From contig NZ_AZGB01000005.1 of NCBI RefSeq assembly GCF_001435235.1, forward strand, positions 124,001 through 188,000: a DNA stretch of 64,000 bases. The letters run 5' to 3'. Of the stretch, positions 40,924-48,942 are shown in pieces. Each line of letters begins with the position of its first letter. The stretch's first letter is position 1. Source of the stretch: Liquorilactobacillus ghanensis DSM 18630. GTDB lineage: Bacteria; Bacillota; Bacilli; Lactobacillales; Lactobacillaceae. The notes beneath the pieces were generated by a model that saw nothing but the letters and a program-made list of their open reading frames with translations, was not told where the DNA came from and did no database searches. Made by a program: the position numbers and the translations under genes.

Positions 40924-40949
40924 ATTTAAGAAAGATAAGATTTAACCTT

Positions 40950-40980
40950 GGGGCTGTGACAATTGTTGCAGCCTCATTTA
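40950..40980 (+). terminator. Weak terminator-like hairpin after pheT
   Basis: GGCTG and CAGCC (about 40952-40973) form a short stem; the following CATTTA is a weak T tract. Confidence 0.45.
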
Positions 40981-41081
40981 CTGATGACAACAAAATGCTT
41001 AGGTAAATCTTAATGCATTTTAAGGAATTATTTTGTATAATATAACAGATAGCGTTTAACAAGCGGAGATGGAGTGATAAT

Positions 41082-42215
41082 TTGAAATTCAAATTCGGGA
41101 AAAAGCCGACTACTGGAAGTGAAACTCCACAAACGACTAATTCACTGGCTAAACGAATAGTTATTGGGATTATTTGTTTAATTGTGATTTTGTTAGTTGT
41201 TATCGGTTTGCAAGCGTACCATTATTTTAAAGAGGCAATGCAGCCATTAGATCCTCACAGCGAGCGAGTTACTGAGGTTAAAATTCCGATTGGCAGTACA
41301 AATAAACAAATCGGTAGTATTTTGGAAGATAAGAAGATCATCAAGAGTGGTTTTGTATTTGATTACTATGTTAAAAAACATAATTTAAACCAGTTTAGAG
41401 CGGGATATTACGAATTTAAACCGTCAATGACACTTGGTAAAATTGCTAAAAAATTGGAAAAAGGCGGAGCCAGCCAGTCAATAAAATCAGGCAAAGTTTT
41501 GGTCAGAGAAGGGGTAACGGCTGATCAAATTGGAGACGTAATCCAAACAAAAACGAAATATTCAAAGGCCAGCTTTTTAAAATTACTTAACGATCAGCAA
41601 TTCGTGAAGCAATTGGCTAAAAAATATCCGAACTTGCTTACCTCAGCGGTAAAGGCTAAAAATGTCAGGTATCGTTTAGAAGGTTATTTATATCCGGCAA
41701 CTTATTATTTGAATAAGAATGAAAGTCTGAAGAGTCTAGTTGAAGAAATGGTTGCTAAAAGCGACCAAATGCTGACACCTTATTATGCTCAGATCAAAAA
41801 GAAAAATTGGACAGTCCAAAAAGTATTAACATTGGCATCTTTGGTTGAAAGAGAAGGAGTTACGGCTAATGATCGTTATCGGATTGCGGGTGTTTTCGAA
41901 AATCGATTAGACGATGGGATGATGATTCAATCCGATATTTCCGTTTTATATGCTTTGGGCAAACATCAAAAAAATGTTTCGTACAAAGATTTAAAAACAA
42001 AATCTCCTTATAATTTATACTTGCATCGTGGTGTCGGACCGGGACCATTTAATAATCCGAGCATTGCGTCAGTTAATGCAGTTTTGAATCCAGCAGATCG
42101 TGAGCAACATTACTTATACTTCATTGCTAATATGAAAACGGGTAAGGTTTATTATTCAAAGACGTATGCTGAACATCAAGCATTGACCAAAAAATTAGCC
42201 AAGCAAAACAATTAG
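41082..42215 (+). CDS. mltG: Endolytic transglycosylase MltG
   Basis: A 377-residue membrane-anchored lytic transglycosylase (YceG family) that cuts nascent peptidoglycan and limits strand length. One transmembrane segment (about residues 26-48) is followed by a LysM-like domain and the YceG catalytic region with the Glu in LASLVEREG and the VFENRLDDGM signature. The start is TTG 41082 after GGAGTG. It heads the mltG-udk-greA cluster conserved in Lactobacillales. Confidence 0.94.
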   Translation: MKFKFGKKPTTGSETPQTTNSLAKRIVIGIICLIVILLVVIGLQAYHYFKEAMQPLDPHSERVTEVKIPIGSTNKQIGSILEDKKIIKSGFVFDYYVKKHNLNQFRAGYYEFKPSMTLGKIAKKLEKGGASQSIKSGKVLVREGVTADQIGDVIQTKTKYSKASFLKLLNDQQFVKQLAKKYPNLLTSAVKAKNVRYRLEGYLYPATYYLNKNESLKSLVEEMVAKSDQMLTPYYAQIKKKNWTVQKVLTLASLVEREGVTANDRYRIAGVFENRLDDGMMIQSDISVLYALGKHQKNVSYKDLKTKSPYNLYLHRGVGPGPFNNPSIASVNAVLNPADREQHYLYFIANMKTGKVYYSKTYAEHQALTKKLAKQNN

Positions 42216-42244
42216 AAATAAGTAGTGGGTGAGGAGAAGTTTTG

Positions 42245-42907
42245 ATGACAAAGTATACAAGAAAACCACCAGTGATTATTGGAGTGACTGGTGGTTCAGG
42301 AAGCGGTAAGACAACTGTCAGTCAAGCTGTTTTCAATCAATTGGCAGGGCATTCTGTTTTGATGCTGCAAGAAGATTCGTATTATAAAGATCAAGCTGAT
42401 TTGACAATGGAACAGCGGCTGCAGGTTAATTATGATCATCCTAATGCTTTTGATACGCCGCTTTTAATTGATCAATTAAGCAAATTATTGGCTTGGCAGC
42501 CGGTTCAAGTTCCGGTGTATGACTATACTGCCCATACGCGCAGTCAGCAAATCAGAGTAGTTGAACCACGTGAAGTTATTATCGTTGAAGGAATTTTAGT
42601 TTTGAATGATCCGCAACTGCGCGATTTGATGGATATTAAAATTTTTGTAGATACCGATGATGATATTCGCATCATTCGCCGAATTCAGCGTGATATTCAA
42701 GAGCGGGGAAGATCACTTGATTCAGTTATTAATCAATATTTGAGCACAGTTAAACCAATGTATCATCAATTTATTGAGCCAACTAAACGTTATGCTGATG
42801 TGATTGTTCCCGAGGGCGGTGAAAATACAGTAGCAATTGACTTGCTGGTTACTAAAGTGCGTGATATTTTACGTCAAAATCATCAGCAAATTAAAAATAA
42901 AATTTAA
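42245..42907 (+). CDS. udk: Uridine kinase
   Basis: A 220-residue P-loop kinase that phosphorylates uridine and cytidine in pyrimidine salvage. The Walker [13 protein letters not shown] (about residues 13-24), the nucleoside-binding YYKDQADL segment and the lid with [15 protein letters not shown] are intact. The ATG at 42245 is preferred to the TTG codon directly before it; the ribosome site is GGTGAGGAG. It lies between mltG and greA. Confidence 0.95.
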   Translation: MTKYTRKPPVIIGVTGGSGSGKTTVSQAVFNQLAGHSVLMLQEDSYYKDQADLTMEQRLQVNYDHPNAFDTPLLIDQLSKLLAWQPVQVPVYDYTAHTRSQQIRVVEPREVIIVEGILVLNDPQLRDLMDIKIFVDTDDDIRIIRRIQRDIQERGRSLDSVINQYLSTVKPMYHQFIEPTKRYADVIVPEGGENTVAIDLLVTKVRDILRQNHQQIKNKI

Positions 42908-42920
42908 GGAGCGAATATAA

Positions 42921-43397
42921 ATGGCAGAAGAAAAAACTTACCCAATGACCATAGAAGGCAAGAAAAAATTAGAAGATGAATTAGAAACCTTGAAAACTTC
43001 AACTCGAGCAGAGGTTATCAAACGAATTAAAATTGCTCGCAGCTTTGGTGATTTATCGGAAAACTCAGAATATGAATCAGCAAAAAACGAGCAATCATTT
43101 GTTGAAGGTCGAATTAAAACAATTGAGCAGATGTTAAATCATGCTGAGATCATTGATAATGATAATATTGCAGCAGATGAAATTGCAGTCGGTAAGACAA
43201 TTACTTTTAAAGAATTACCTGACGAAGATCCGGAAACCTATACAATTGTTGGGGCGGCTGAAGCTGATCCATTTGCAGGAAAGATTTCCAATGAATCACC
43301 AATTGCTAAGGGGTTGGTCGGTCATCATTTGGGTGAAGAAGTAACAATTGAAACTCCTGGTGGCGATATGCAAGTTAAAATTTTGGACGTTAAGTAA
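42921..43397 (+). CDS. greA: Transcription elongation factor GreA
   Basis: A 158-residue factor that rescues backtracked RNA polymerase by stimulating transcript cleavage. The N-terminal coiled coil has the catalytic acidic tip and [20 protein letters not shown] region (about residues 37-56). The C-terminal FKBP-like domain includes [16 protein letters not shown]. The ribosome site AAGGAG lies just upstream. A strong terminator follows. Confidence 0.97.
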   Translation: MAEEKTYPMTIEGKKKLEDELETLKTSTRAEVIKRIKIARSFGDLSENSEYESAKNEQSFVEGRIKTIEQMLNHAEIIDNDNIAADEIAVGKTITFKELPDEDPETYTIVGAAEADPFAGKISNESPIAKGLVGHHLGEEVTIETPGGDMQVKILDVK

Positions 43398-43433
43398 TGT
43401 AATCAAATTTAAAAATTAAGCTAACTAAAAAAT

Positions 43434-43476
43434 CAGTAGGAAAGTCATAACGACATTAAAATCCTACTGTTTTTTA
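43434..43476 (+). terminator. Rho-independent terminator of greA
   Basis: CAGTAGGA (43434-43441) and TCCTACTG (43462-43469) with TTTTTT behind. Confidence 0.88.
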
Positions 43477-43708
43477 CTAGAGTTTTGATCAAGATTGCTG
43501 ATTTATTGCAAAAATTGAATGTTAAGCAAACGTATTTTGAAATTAGTGATGTGGTAGTTTTATTAATCAGAAAAAGTAAAGTTTGTGATAATAAAAAACC
43601 GTTTAATTGAGCAGTACATTACTTGTGGTAAAATTATACTAATGTTTTAAAAGTGATTAAACTGATTTAAAGTAGAAAGATGAACTTATAAGTTCGGGGT
43701 GAAATAGA
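43477..43708 (+). promoter_or_regulatory. Upstream region of the nitroreductase gene
   Basis: TTGAGC (43607-43612) and TAAAAT (43629-43634) with a 16-bp spacer and TGG before the -10 make a plausible promoter. The rest of this gap shows no gene. A GGGGTG ribosome site precedes the ATG. Confidence 0.5.
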
Positions 43709-44467
43709 ATGGAAACAGAAATTTCAAAAACAATTGAGCAGCAGTTAAATCATCGTTCGATTCGTTCGTTTAAAAAACAGCAATTAACACCAACTCAGTT
43801 AACCATGCTGGAAAATGTTGTAAATCAAACAGCTACCAGTATGTTTACGCAACAGCGTAGTGTTTTGCATTTAACTGATCCGAATAAGCGGAAACGTGTC
43901 CAAGAGATTTCAGGACAACCGTATGTTGGTGCCCAAGGGGATTTGTTTATTTTTATTGTTGATCTTTATCGCAATCAACAAATTCGCCAACAGGCTGGAT
44001 TCGATGATGGACGATTGCATCGGACAGATCTCTTTTTGCAGGGAGTTGAGGATACTGTTTTAGCGGTACAAAATTTTGTGAATGCAGCTGAAAGTTTAAA
44101 ATTAGGGACGGTTATTTTGGGAAGTATCAATAATAATCCGACTGAACTAATCAAAGTGCTGAATTTACCGAAATTGACCTTTCCGATTTTGGGAGTTCAG
44201 GTGGGGGTACCTAATCAGCAACCACAATTAAAACCGCGTCTACCATTGGAATTTAATTTTTTTGAAAATGAATATCCCCAAGAGTTCAAAGCTTCTGATT
44301 TAGCCGATTATGATCAGGTTGTCAAGACGTATTATGATTTACGCCAAGCGAACCGGCGAATTGATTCGTTTACGCATCAAATTTGTTCGCCTAAGCTCGG
44401 AATAAGAGACACTAAACGTGATCAATTGCTGCAAGTACTGCATAGTCAAGGTTTGTGTCTTAAATAA
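43709..44467 (+). CDS. Nitroreductase-family NAD(P)H:FMN oxidoreductase
   Basis: A 252-residue flavoprotein of the nitroreductase family (NfrA-type). The phosphate-binding signature HRSIRSF at about residues 15-21 and the conserved region AVQNFVNAAESLKLGTVILGSI support it. It is expected to reduce flavins, nitro compounds or quinones; the physiological substrate is not known. It is a single-gene unit between greA and tRNA-Ser. Confidence 0.88.
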   Translation: METEISKTIEQQLNHRSIRSFKKQQLTPTQLTMLENVVNQTATSMFTQQRSVLHLTDPNKRKRVQEISGQPYVGAQGDLFIFIVDLYRNQQIRQQAGFDDGRLHRTDLFLQGVEDTVLAVQNFVNAAESLKLGTVILGSINNNPTELIKVLNLPKLTFPILGVQVGVPNQQPQLKPRLPLEFNFFENEYPQEFKASDLADYDQVVKTYYDLRQANRRIDSFTHQICSPKLGIRDTKRDQLLQVLHSQGLCLK

Positions 44468-44528
44468 ATTTAAATAGTAATTGCAATTTCATTTTATTTT
44501 TGGTAGAATAATAAACGTTGTTGGGTTT

Positions 44529-44616
44529 GGAGAGTTGGCAGAGTGGTAATGCACCGGACTCGAAATCCGGCGAACCGATTAACATCGGCGCGCAGGTTCA
44601 AATCCTGTACTCTCCT
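44529..44616 (+). tRNA. tRNA-Ser (anticodon CGA)
   Basis: A class II tRNA with a long variable arm. Acceptor GGAGAGT pairs with ACTCTCC (44609-44615), the anticodon loop reads CTCGAAA within the CCGGA/TCCGG stem, and the variable arm CCGAT/ATCGG and T arm GCAGG/CCTGT are present. CCA is not encoded. The base after the acceptor stem is T rather than the G usual for serine tRNAs. The following terminator overlaps the attachment site of the integrated element. Confidence 0.95.
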
Positions 44617-44643
44617 TATTATTCCGTTTTAGATAGATTTAGG

Positions 44644-44672
44644 ACGCCGCATTCCATTAATGTGGCGTTTTT
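44644..44672 (+). terminator. Terminator of tRNA-Ser, overlapping the att site
   Basis: ACGCCGCATT (44644-44653) pairs with AATGTGGCGT (44659-44668), followed by TTTT. The T tract is the first part of the 31-bp repeat. Confidence 0.9.
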
Positions 44673-44699
44673 ATTTTGCAATTAATGCCTAAAACCTAC
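44669..44699 (+). repeat. Left attachment repeat (attL-like)
   Basis: 31 bp starting TTTTATTTTGCAATTAATGC and ending CTAAAACCTAC, identical to 49772-49802. It begins in the T tract of the tRNA-Ser terminator. A TGGCG just before it is also shared with the other copy. Confidence 0.85.
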
Positions 44700-44726
44700 C
44701 GTATTGGATAGAAGTGGAAATCAAAT

Positions 44727-44785
44727 GTAGTCAATGACTACCTCAATAAAATAAAAAAGGTAGTCAATTAATATTTTTTGACTAC
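44727..44785. repeat. Two GTAGTCA/TGACTAC inverted pairs beside attL
   Basis: GTAGTCA-A-TGACTAC forms a compact palindrome at 44727-44741. The same heptamers recur at 44760-44766 and 44779-44785. The second pair doubles as the stem of the integrase terminator. Position next to att suggests possible binding sites for integrase or an accessory factor. Confidence 0.5.
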
Positions 44786-44788
44786 CTT
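44751..44788 (-). terminator. Rho-independent terminator of the integrase gene
   Basis: On the minus strand AAGGTAGTCA pairs with TGACTACCTT and is followed by six or more T residues. Confidence 0.8.
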
Positions 44789-44803
44789 AGAATTTCTTTT
44801 CAC

Positions 44804-46006
44804 TTATAAATCATTGATAGTTTCTGACAATAGCTCATTTTGATTAGAGGAAACGTGAGTATAGATATTTAATGTAACGCCAATATTCTTATGCCCTAGG
44901 CGTTTTTGAACAGTTTTAGGGAGAATACCCGGGTTCTTTTCAAATAACCATGTAGCATGAGTATGTCTAAATCCATGGGGTGTTATCCGTGGTATAAAGG
45001 ACTTATATCTTTGATCATGGGTTAATTTAAAAGCTGCTGCATAATCTGCTGAGCCCATATCAATAATTGAATTTAACCAGTTGTTTGGCTTGCTCAAATT
45101 AAAGTAGTTATCTTTTTGATTTGGAAATACTAACTTTGAATTGTTAATTTTTCGTAATTTGCTCAGCATTTCAAAAGTCAGCTGATTGATTGATATTTTA
45201 CGATATGAGTCCCATTTCGGTGGCTGAAGTGCCATTTTACCAGATTCGTTAGTGACGATGGTTTTGTTAATATCAATAGTTTTGTTTTCTAAATCAACAT
45301 CTTTCCAAGTTAGTGCTAAGAGTTCGCCTTTGCGCATTCCCGTATAAGCTAAAGTAATAAAAAATACCGTTTTAAAGAATTCAATTTTACCTGGATCATC
45401 AATACTGGAATTATCCAAAACGTACTCAACAAACTTTTTTAATTCATCAGTTGATAAAAAGTTGTGGGAATCTTTAGCATTCTTTGACCTAACTTTAGGA
45501 AGCAAGACATGATCAAATGGATTAGCACTAATTTCTTTTTTAATATAAGCATAATCAAATACTCTTTTGGCGTATCTAGATACTATGTTTGGTTTCTTAT
45601 ATGCTGAAATCCAATTTTCAACGATTGGTTGTAGAATATCTGAGGTTATCTTATTGAGTTCTAAATCTCCAATGTCGGGTAGTATATGGCAATCAAAAAT
45701 TTGTTTGGTTTTGTAAAGTGTACTGGATTTAACTGTATTTCGATACTGATTTTCGAACCATTCTAAATACTCATCTTTGAATGTTTTGCTACTTCGTGTA
45801 GTAATTTCATATGTCCCATTTAAAACTTGGGTTTGAATTTTACGATAAGCAGCATTGGCTAAAGCAGGGGTTTTGAATCCACGTTTCGTGGTCCTTTTAG
45901 GTTTACCCGTAGAATCTGTACCTAAATAAATTTGAAAATAGTAACTCTTTTTGCCGTTTTTATAAATTTTTTCTTTGATAGCTTTATTTTTCTTGTATTC
46001 AAACAT
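44804..46006 (-). CDS. Tyrosine-type site-specific integrase
   Basis: A 400-residue phage/ICE-type integrase. The N-terminal region (about 1-60) resembles the AP2-like arm-binding domain, followed by a SAM-like core-binding domain (about 70-160) and the catalytic domain. The catalytic residues are visible: Arg in TGMRKGELLAL, HGFRHTHATWLF with the His-X-X-Arg, and GHKNIGVTLNIYTHV with the His and the nucleophilic Tyr. The gene is intact and points towards the left att repeat. It probably inserted the element behind tRNA-Ser. Confidence 0.95.
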   Translation of the reverse strand: MFEYKKNKAIKEKIYKNGKKSYYFQIYLGTDSTGKPKRTTKRGFKTPALANAAYRKIQTQVLNGTYEITTRSSKTFKDEYLEWFENQYRNTVKSSTLYKTKQIFDCHILPDIGDLELNKITSDILQPIVENWISAYKKPNIVSRYAKRVFDYAYIKKEISANPFDHVLLPKVRSKNAKDSHNFLSTDELKKFVEYVLDNSSIDDPGKIEFFKTVFFITLAYTGMRKGELLALTWKDVDLENKTIDINKTIVTNESGKMALQPPKWDSYRKISINQLTFEMLSKLRKINNSKLVFPNQKDNYFNLSKPNNWLNSIIDMGSADYAAAFKLTHDQRYKSFIPRITPHGFRHTHATWLFEKNPGILPKTVQKRLGHKNIGVTLNIYTHVSSNQNELLSETINDL

Positions 46007-46282
46007 CTAAATTACCTCTATTCTATCATAAAATAGAGTACGCAAAGAGCGTGTGCTTATTGCATACTCTTTCTAAATATCTAACTCTACACACTCAAAC
46101 TTTAGGCAGGGAGAGTGTGCTTTTTTATTTAGTTCAAAAACTTAATAACATAATCTATAACAGAATGTATAACAAAATCTCAAAAATAACAGAAACTTTT
46201 TGTTATCTAAAACTAAAATCTAGATGATGTAGATAACACAATCATATTGAAAAAGGCACTTTTTGTTATTCTGTTATATTCA
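46007..46282. other. Intergenic region with ATAACA repeats and two hairpins
   Basis: Contains hairpins GAGTACGCAA/TTGCATACTC (about 46036-46070) and ACACTC/GAGTGT (about 46089-46120, followed by a T tract on the plus strand), and most of the ATAACA cluster described separately. No coding sequence is seen. The integrase promoter should lie in the left part. Confidence 0.5.
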
Positions 46283-46322
46283 CTAAAATTTACTCAAATC
46301 AGATTTAAAATTATAGATAACA
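46145..46322. repeat. Cluster of nine ATAACA/TGTTAT hexamers
   Basis: ATAACA occurs at 46145, 46157, 46169, 46186, 46233 and 46317, and its complement TGTTAT at 46201, 46264 and 46272. The first three are exactly 12 bp apart in the same orientation. This density is far above what base composition would give by rough estimate. The right end runs into the 3' part of the neighbouring membrane-protein gene. Confidence 0.6.
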
Positions 46323-46711
46323 AAATGCGTATTGCCTTTCAAACTAGAATTTTTAATTCTCATATACATAGTGGTATCAAACCTCATTTTAAGAACAGTG
46401 GACTTGCAAACATAGTCGATGTAGTACATATGTTTTTCTTTGGTTTTTCTAACATACAAACTGTAATCATCTAGATTAGTAAATTTAATATCCTTAAATT
46501 CTGTTTGGATTGCAGCTCTTGATAAACTATAAAATGCTTCTTCTTGTTCGCTAGTTAGTTTATCGGCTTCAGCAGATAACAAAACTGTGCTTTGAGTTGA
46601 ATTGTATTTTGGTGTTCGCCAGACATACCATTCATGAATTTCTGATCCAGCAAAAAACAAAATCAAAACAGCAACAATGACCCCAAGTAAAACTTTCATC
46701 CATTTCTTCAT
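46283..46711 (-). CDS. Small membrane-anchored protein of unknown function
   Basis: 142 residues: basic N-terminus, one hydrophobic segment (about 7-25), then a soluble, probably extracytoplasmic domain rich in charged residues and tyrosines. GGGGGAAA precedes the ATG. I do not recognise a family. It lies between the integrase and a broken ImmA-like gene within the element, a position in which superinfection or accessory lipoprotein-like genes are often found; function is unassigned. Confidence 0.7.
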   Translation of the reverse strand: MKKWMKVLLGVIVAVLILFFAGSEIHEWYVWRTPKYNSTQSTVLLSAEADKLTSEQEEAFYSLSRAAIQTEFKDIKFTNLDDYSLYVRKTKEKHMYYIDYVCKSTVLKMRFDTTMYMRIKNSSLKGNTHFVIYNFKSDLSKF

Positions 46712-46733
46712 AATAAATTTCCCCCGAAAAAGT

Positions 46734-47176
46734 CTATTTGATAAATCTAACCATTGAGTCAGATAAGCCTAGTCCTCGGACAATATCATATTTATTAAAA
46801 CACCCCCCATATTCAGTTAAACCATGAAGCAACAGATCAAAAGCAAATTGATTAGCTTCAGCTTCAACCTTTGGTATTTGAACACCTTGGGAGTAATTTC
46901 TTAAAAAAGATGTTGAAACTCCAGGGTGTTCGATGGCGTGGCCAAGTTCGTGGGCCAAGATGCATAGCACTAAATCTGTATCCATCGTAATACCCAATGA
47001 TCATTAGAGTACAGGTCCATAATTGTTGGACAAATAACACCAATTTCATTAGTTGAGAAATCCTGATTAAGGAGATTAGCCAGTTTCTGCGTCGCTTCTT
47101 TCTTAATGGCATAATGGTAACTGGCCGCCATTTCTTGCATGTAATAAATCGAATACCCAATTGTTTCGTCAAGCAC
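46734..47176 (-). pseudogene. Frameshifted ImmA/IrrE-type metallopeptidase
   Basis: Two minus-strand pieces in different frames fit together. The 5' piece (down to about 46988) ends at SNDHWV, and the 3' piece continues with GITMDTDLV and the zinc motif HELGHAIEH, with the third ligand Glu in EAEANQFA. Loss of one base near 46990 breaks the frame. ImmA-type peptidases cleave the repressor of mobile elements after DNA damage. The upstream part is also cut by a transposase remnant, so the gene is not functional, unless the shift is a sequencing error. Confidence 0.75.
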
Positions 47177-47219
47177 TGAAGCCGTTTAATACTACAAGTC
47201 CGAGCCGGCAAACTAATTC

Positions 47220-47485
47220 TTGCAGAGGCTTTCTAAGAATCTTACCAGCATCATCGCACTTTTTTTAGAATCAGATTTTCCTCCTCTAATCGTTTAATTC
47301 GCTTGGCTTGGACCCTTAGCTTCATCAGAAGCCACTAACGGGCGACTTTTAACTACCAGAAGCTCGTTTTAAAATAGTGGATAACCAACAATATATTCTT
47401 TAGCTAATTCAGAAGCTGACTTAATCTTGTACTGATATAAATCAATAATATTTTGCTTGAATTTGATAGGATAGTGTTTTGACAT
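47220..47485 (-). pseudogene. IS3-family transposase orfA remnant
   Basis: The first 36 codons from ATG 47485 read MSKHYPIKFKQNIIDLYQYK and onwards, a typical IS3-type orfA helix-turn-helix start, then a stop. A second frame carries the leucine-zipper segment AKRIKRLEEENLILKK. At least two frameshifts or deletions are present and orfB is absent, so it is a dead fragment. The sequence around 47535-47555 (TTGTCTCAAGTTTTATAC) may be its outer end, but no matching inverted repeat was found. Confidence 0.8.
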
Positions 47486-47757
47486 TATGAAACATTCTTT
47501 TCTTAATTAAGAAATAATTTTACCTTCTCACAAAAGTTGTCTCAAGTTTTATACTAACTACATCAGTTCGTTCTCTTTCAGAAGGATATATAATGTTTCC
47601 TGCATCAACTCATAACTGGACTAAAGATGCAACTTCACAAAGTAAACCATCATTAAGATGAAACAACCTAGTACAAAAAATTAATATTGACACAAAGCAG
47701 AAAAAGCGCTATTTTGAAATTGCAATATATATATTGCATAAAAAAGGAAGGATTGAT
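47486..47757 (+). promoter_or_regulatory. Region before the Xre gene
   Basis: Contains the possible IS end and a promoter-like TTGACA at about 47688-47693. A TGCAATATATATATTGCA palindrome (about 47721-47738) lies directly before the ribosome site AAGGAAGG. The palindrome is a good candidate operator for the Xre protein encoded just downstream. A 22-codon ORF at 47597 has a ribosome site but no recognisable product. Confidence 0.5.
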
Positions 47758-47946
47758 ATGAATAAAGTAAAAAAATACAGAAAAGAAAAAGGTTTATCTC
47801 AAATGGAATTAGCCAGTAAAGCTGGCGTGACAAGACAAACCATAACCTTAATAGAAAATAACAAATATAATCCATCGTTAGCGTTGTGCCTTAAAATTGC
47901 TAAAGCTTTAGACAGTGACTTAAACACTCTTTTTTGGGAGGAATAG
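47758..47946 (+). CDS. Small Xre-family helix-turn-helix regulator
   Basis: A 62-residue protein made of little more than a Cro/CI-type HTH domain (LSQMELASKAGVTRQTITLI at about residues 14-33). It resembles the YozG-like regulators of Firmicutes that accompany small membrane proteins. The start is ATG 47758 behind AAGGAAGG. The next gene begins 3 bases after the stop, so the two are translationally linked. It probably controls its own operon through the palindrome before it. Confidence 0.9.
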   Translation: MNKVKKYRKEKGLSQMELASKAGVTRQTITLIENNKYNPSLALCLKIAKALDSDLNTLFWEE

Positions 47947-47949
47947 AAA

Positions 47950-48465
47950 ATGAATACAAAAATAATAACCAAGATGATAAAATTTTTTTACGGTATAGAG
48001 GGTTTATTAGATGAATACAAGAGAAACCAATTAGATAAATTTGGAAATATTGCTTTTATAATCACTTGGTGGTATTTGTTAATTTCAGGTTTTGTTGCAA
48101 TGTTATTATATGTCAACAATTCAAAAATCGCTGCTATATTCCTTATTGCAGGGAACTTATTAATATCTTTTTTATCGCTTTTTTCAATCATTTACTTTTT
48201 AAGAAAGAAAAAATTAGATACTGTGGAAGTTGATAAAAGTGAGTATTTAGATAAAAAGAAAAAGTATTTAAGGAAGAGTATAGGATTAGGTATATATTTT
48301 GGAGTGGCAACACATATCCTTAATGCAATAATTGATACAGTCACCCAAAATGGAAATTTTTGGACATCAATCAGTTATGTAAGTAATATTTGTACTGCGG
48401 TTTTTGAAGGTATCGGATTCGGAATTTGTATGTATATAGTGTATTTACTTAAATTAAAAAAATAA
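47950..48465 (+). CDS. DUF3278-like membrane protein
   Basis: 171 residues with four hydrophobic segments (about 34-55, 61-84, 113-133 and 145-165) and a cytoplasmic charged loop between the second and third. The N-terminal motif FYGIEGLLDEYKRNQLDKFG is like DUF3278 proteins of lactic acid bacteria, which are usually encoded behind a small Xre regulator, as here. Their function is not established; links with bacteriocin loci and stress have been noted. The gene is intact. Confidence 0.75.
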   Translation: MNTKIITKMIKFFYGIEGLLDEYKRNQLDKFGNIAFIITWWYLLISGFVAMLLYVNNSKIAAIFLIAGNLLISFLSLFSIIYFLRKKKLDTVEVDKSEYLDKKKKYLRKSIGLGIYFGVATHILNAIIDTVTQNGNFWTSISYVSNICTAVFEGIGFGICMYIVYLLKLKK

Positions 48466-48583
48466 GCATCTATCACTTATGAGAATACGTTGTAACTAAA
48501 TTTAGGTGACCTGCTATCCACTAAATAGCACATCACCTAAATTGAGAATCTTTTATTTCTAATCGCTAAAAGCTATTTATAAA

Positions 48584-48707
48584 TTATCTAACATGTTGTT
48601 CATTGCAAGTAAATGCTCCCACAGCGGCGCCTATCCCAGCACTAATAGGGCTTCCCGCAGCACCGCCTACCATTGCACCACCGGCTACACTTAAAATGCA
48701 CCCCCCC
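48584..48707 (-). pseudogene. Class II bacteriocin-like C-terminal fragment
   Basis: In one minus-strand frame the last 40 or so codons read GGCILSVAGGAMVGGAAGSP and continue with SAGIGAAVGAFTCNEQHVR. Small-residue repeats of the GxxxG type and two cysteines are typical of two-peptide or Blp-like bacteriocins. No leader with a proper start is visible: a T7-G7 tract (minus strand, 48701-48714) separates the fragment from an unrelated reading frame. It is called a remnant; slippage at the tract is an alternative. Confidence 0.5.
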
Positions 48708-48942
48708 AAAAAAACTGGATAACGTTTTCTGCCAGATACATATCTGCTAATTCGTTAATTTCGGTTCTATAATATTTGGTACTAGATAGAAAATATTTAT
48801 AGAATCGATTTTTCATTGGCTTGTTAGTTTTTTTCTCAGCTACAAACATTGGCATGCAAATAATTGGCTGCAACAAAAATAATTTTAATAAAATTCATCT
48901 TGGGTTCGGACAAGTCAAGGACACGTTAGAATCACTTTTAAA

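Noticed and set aside
46864-47211. 115-codon minus-strand ORF overlapping the ImmA region
   Set aside because: It is an alternative frame of the broken metallopeptidase; the zinc motif and its upstream part are read in the other two frames.
47597-47662. 22-codon ORF with a ribosome-like site (MFPASTHNW start)
   Set aside because: It is too short and shows no similarity I can recognise; it was only mentioned in the region entry.
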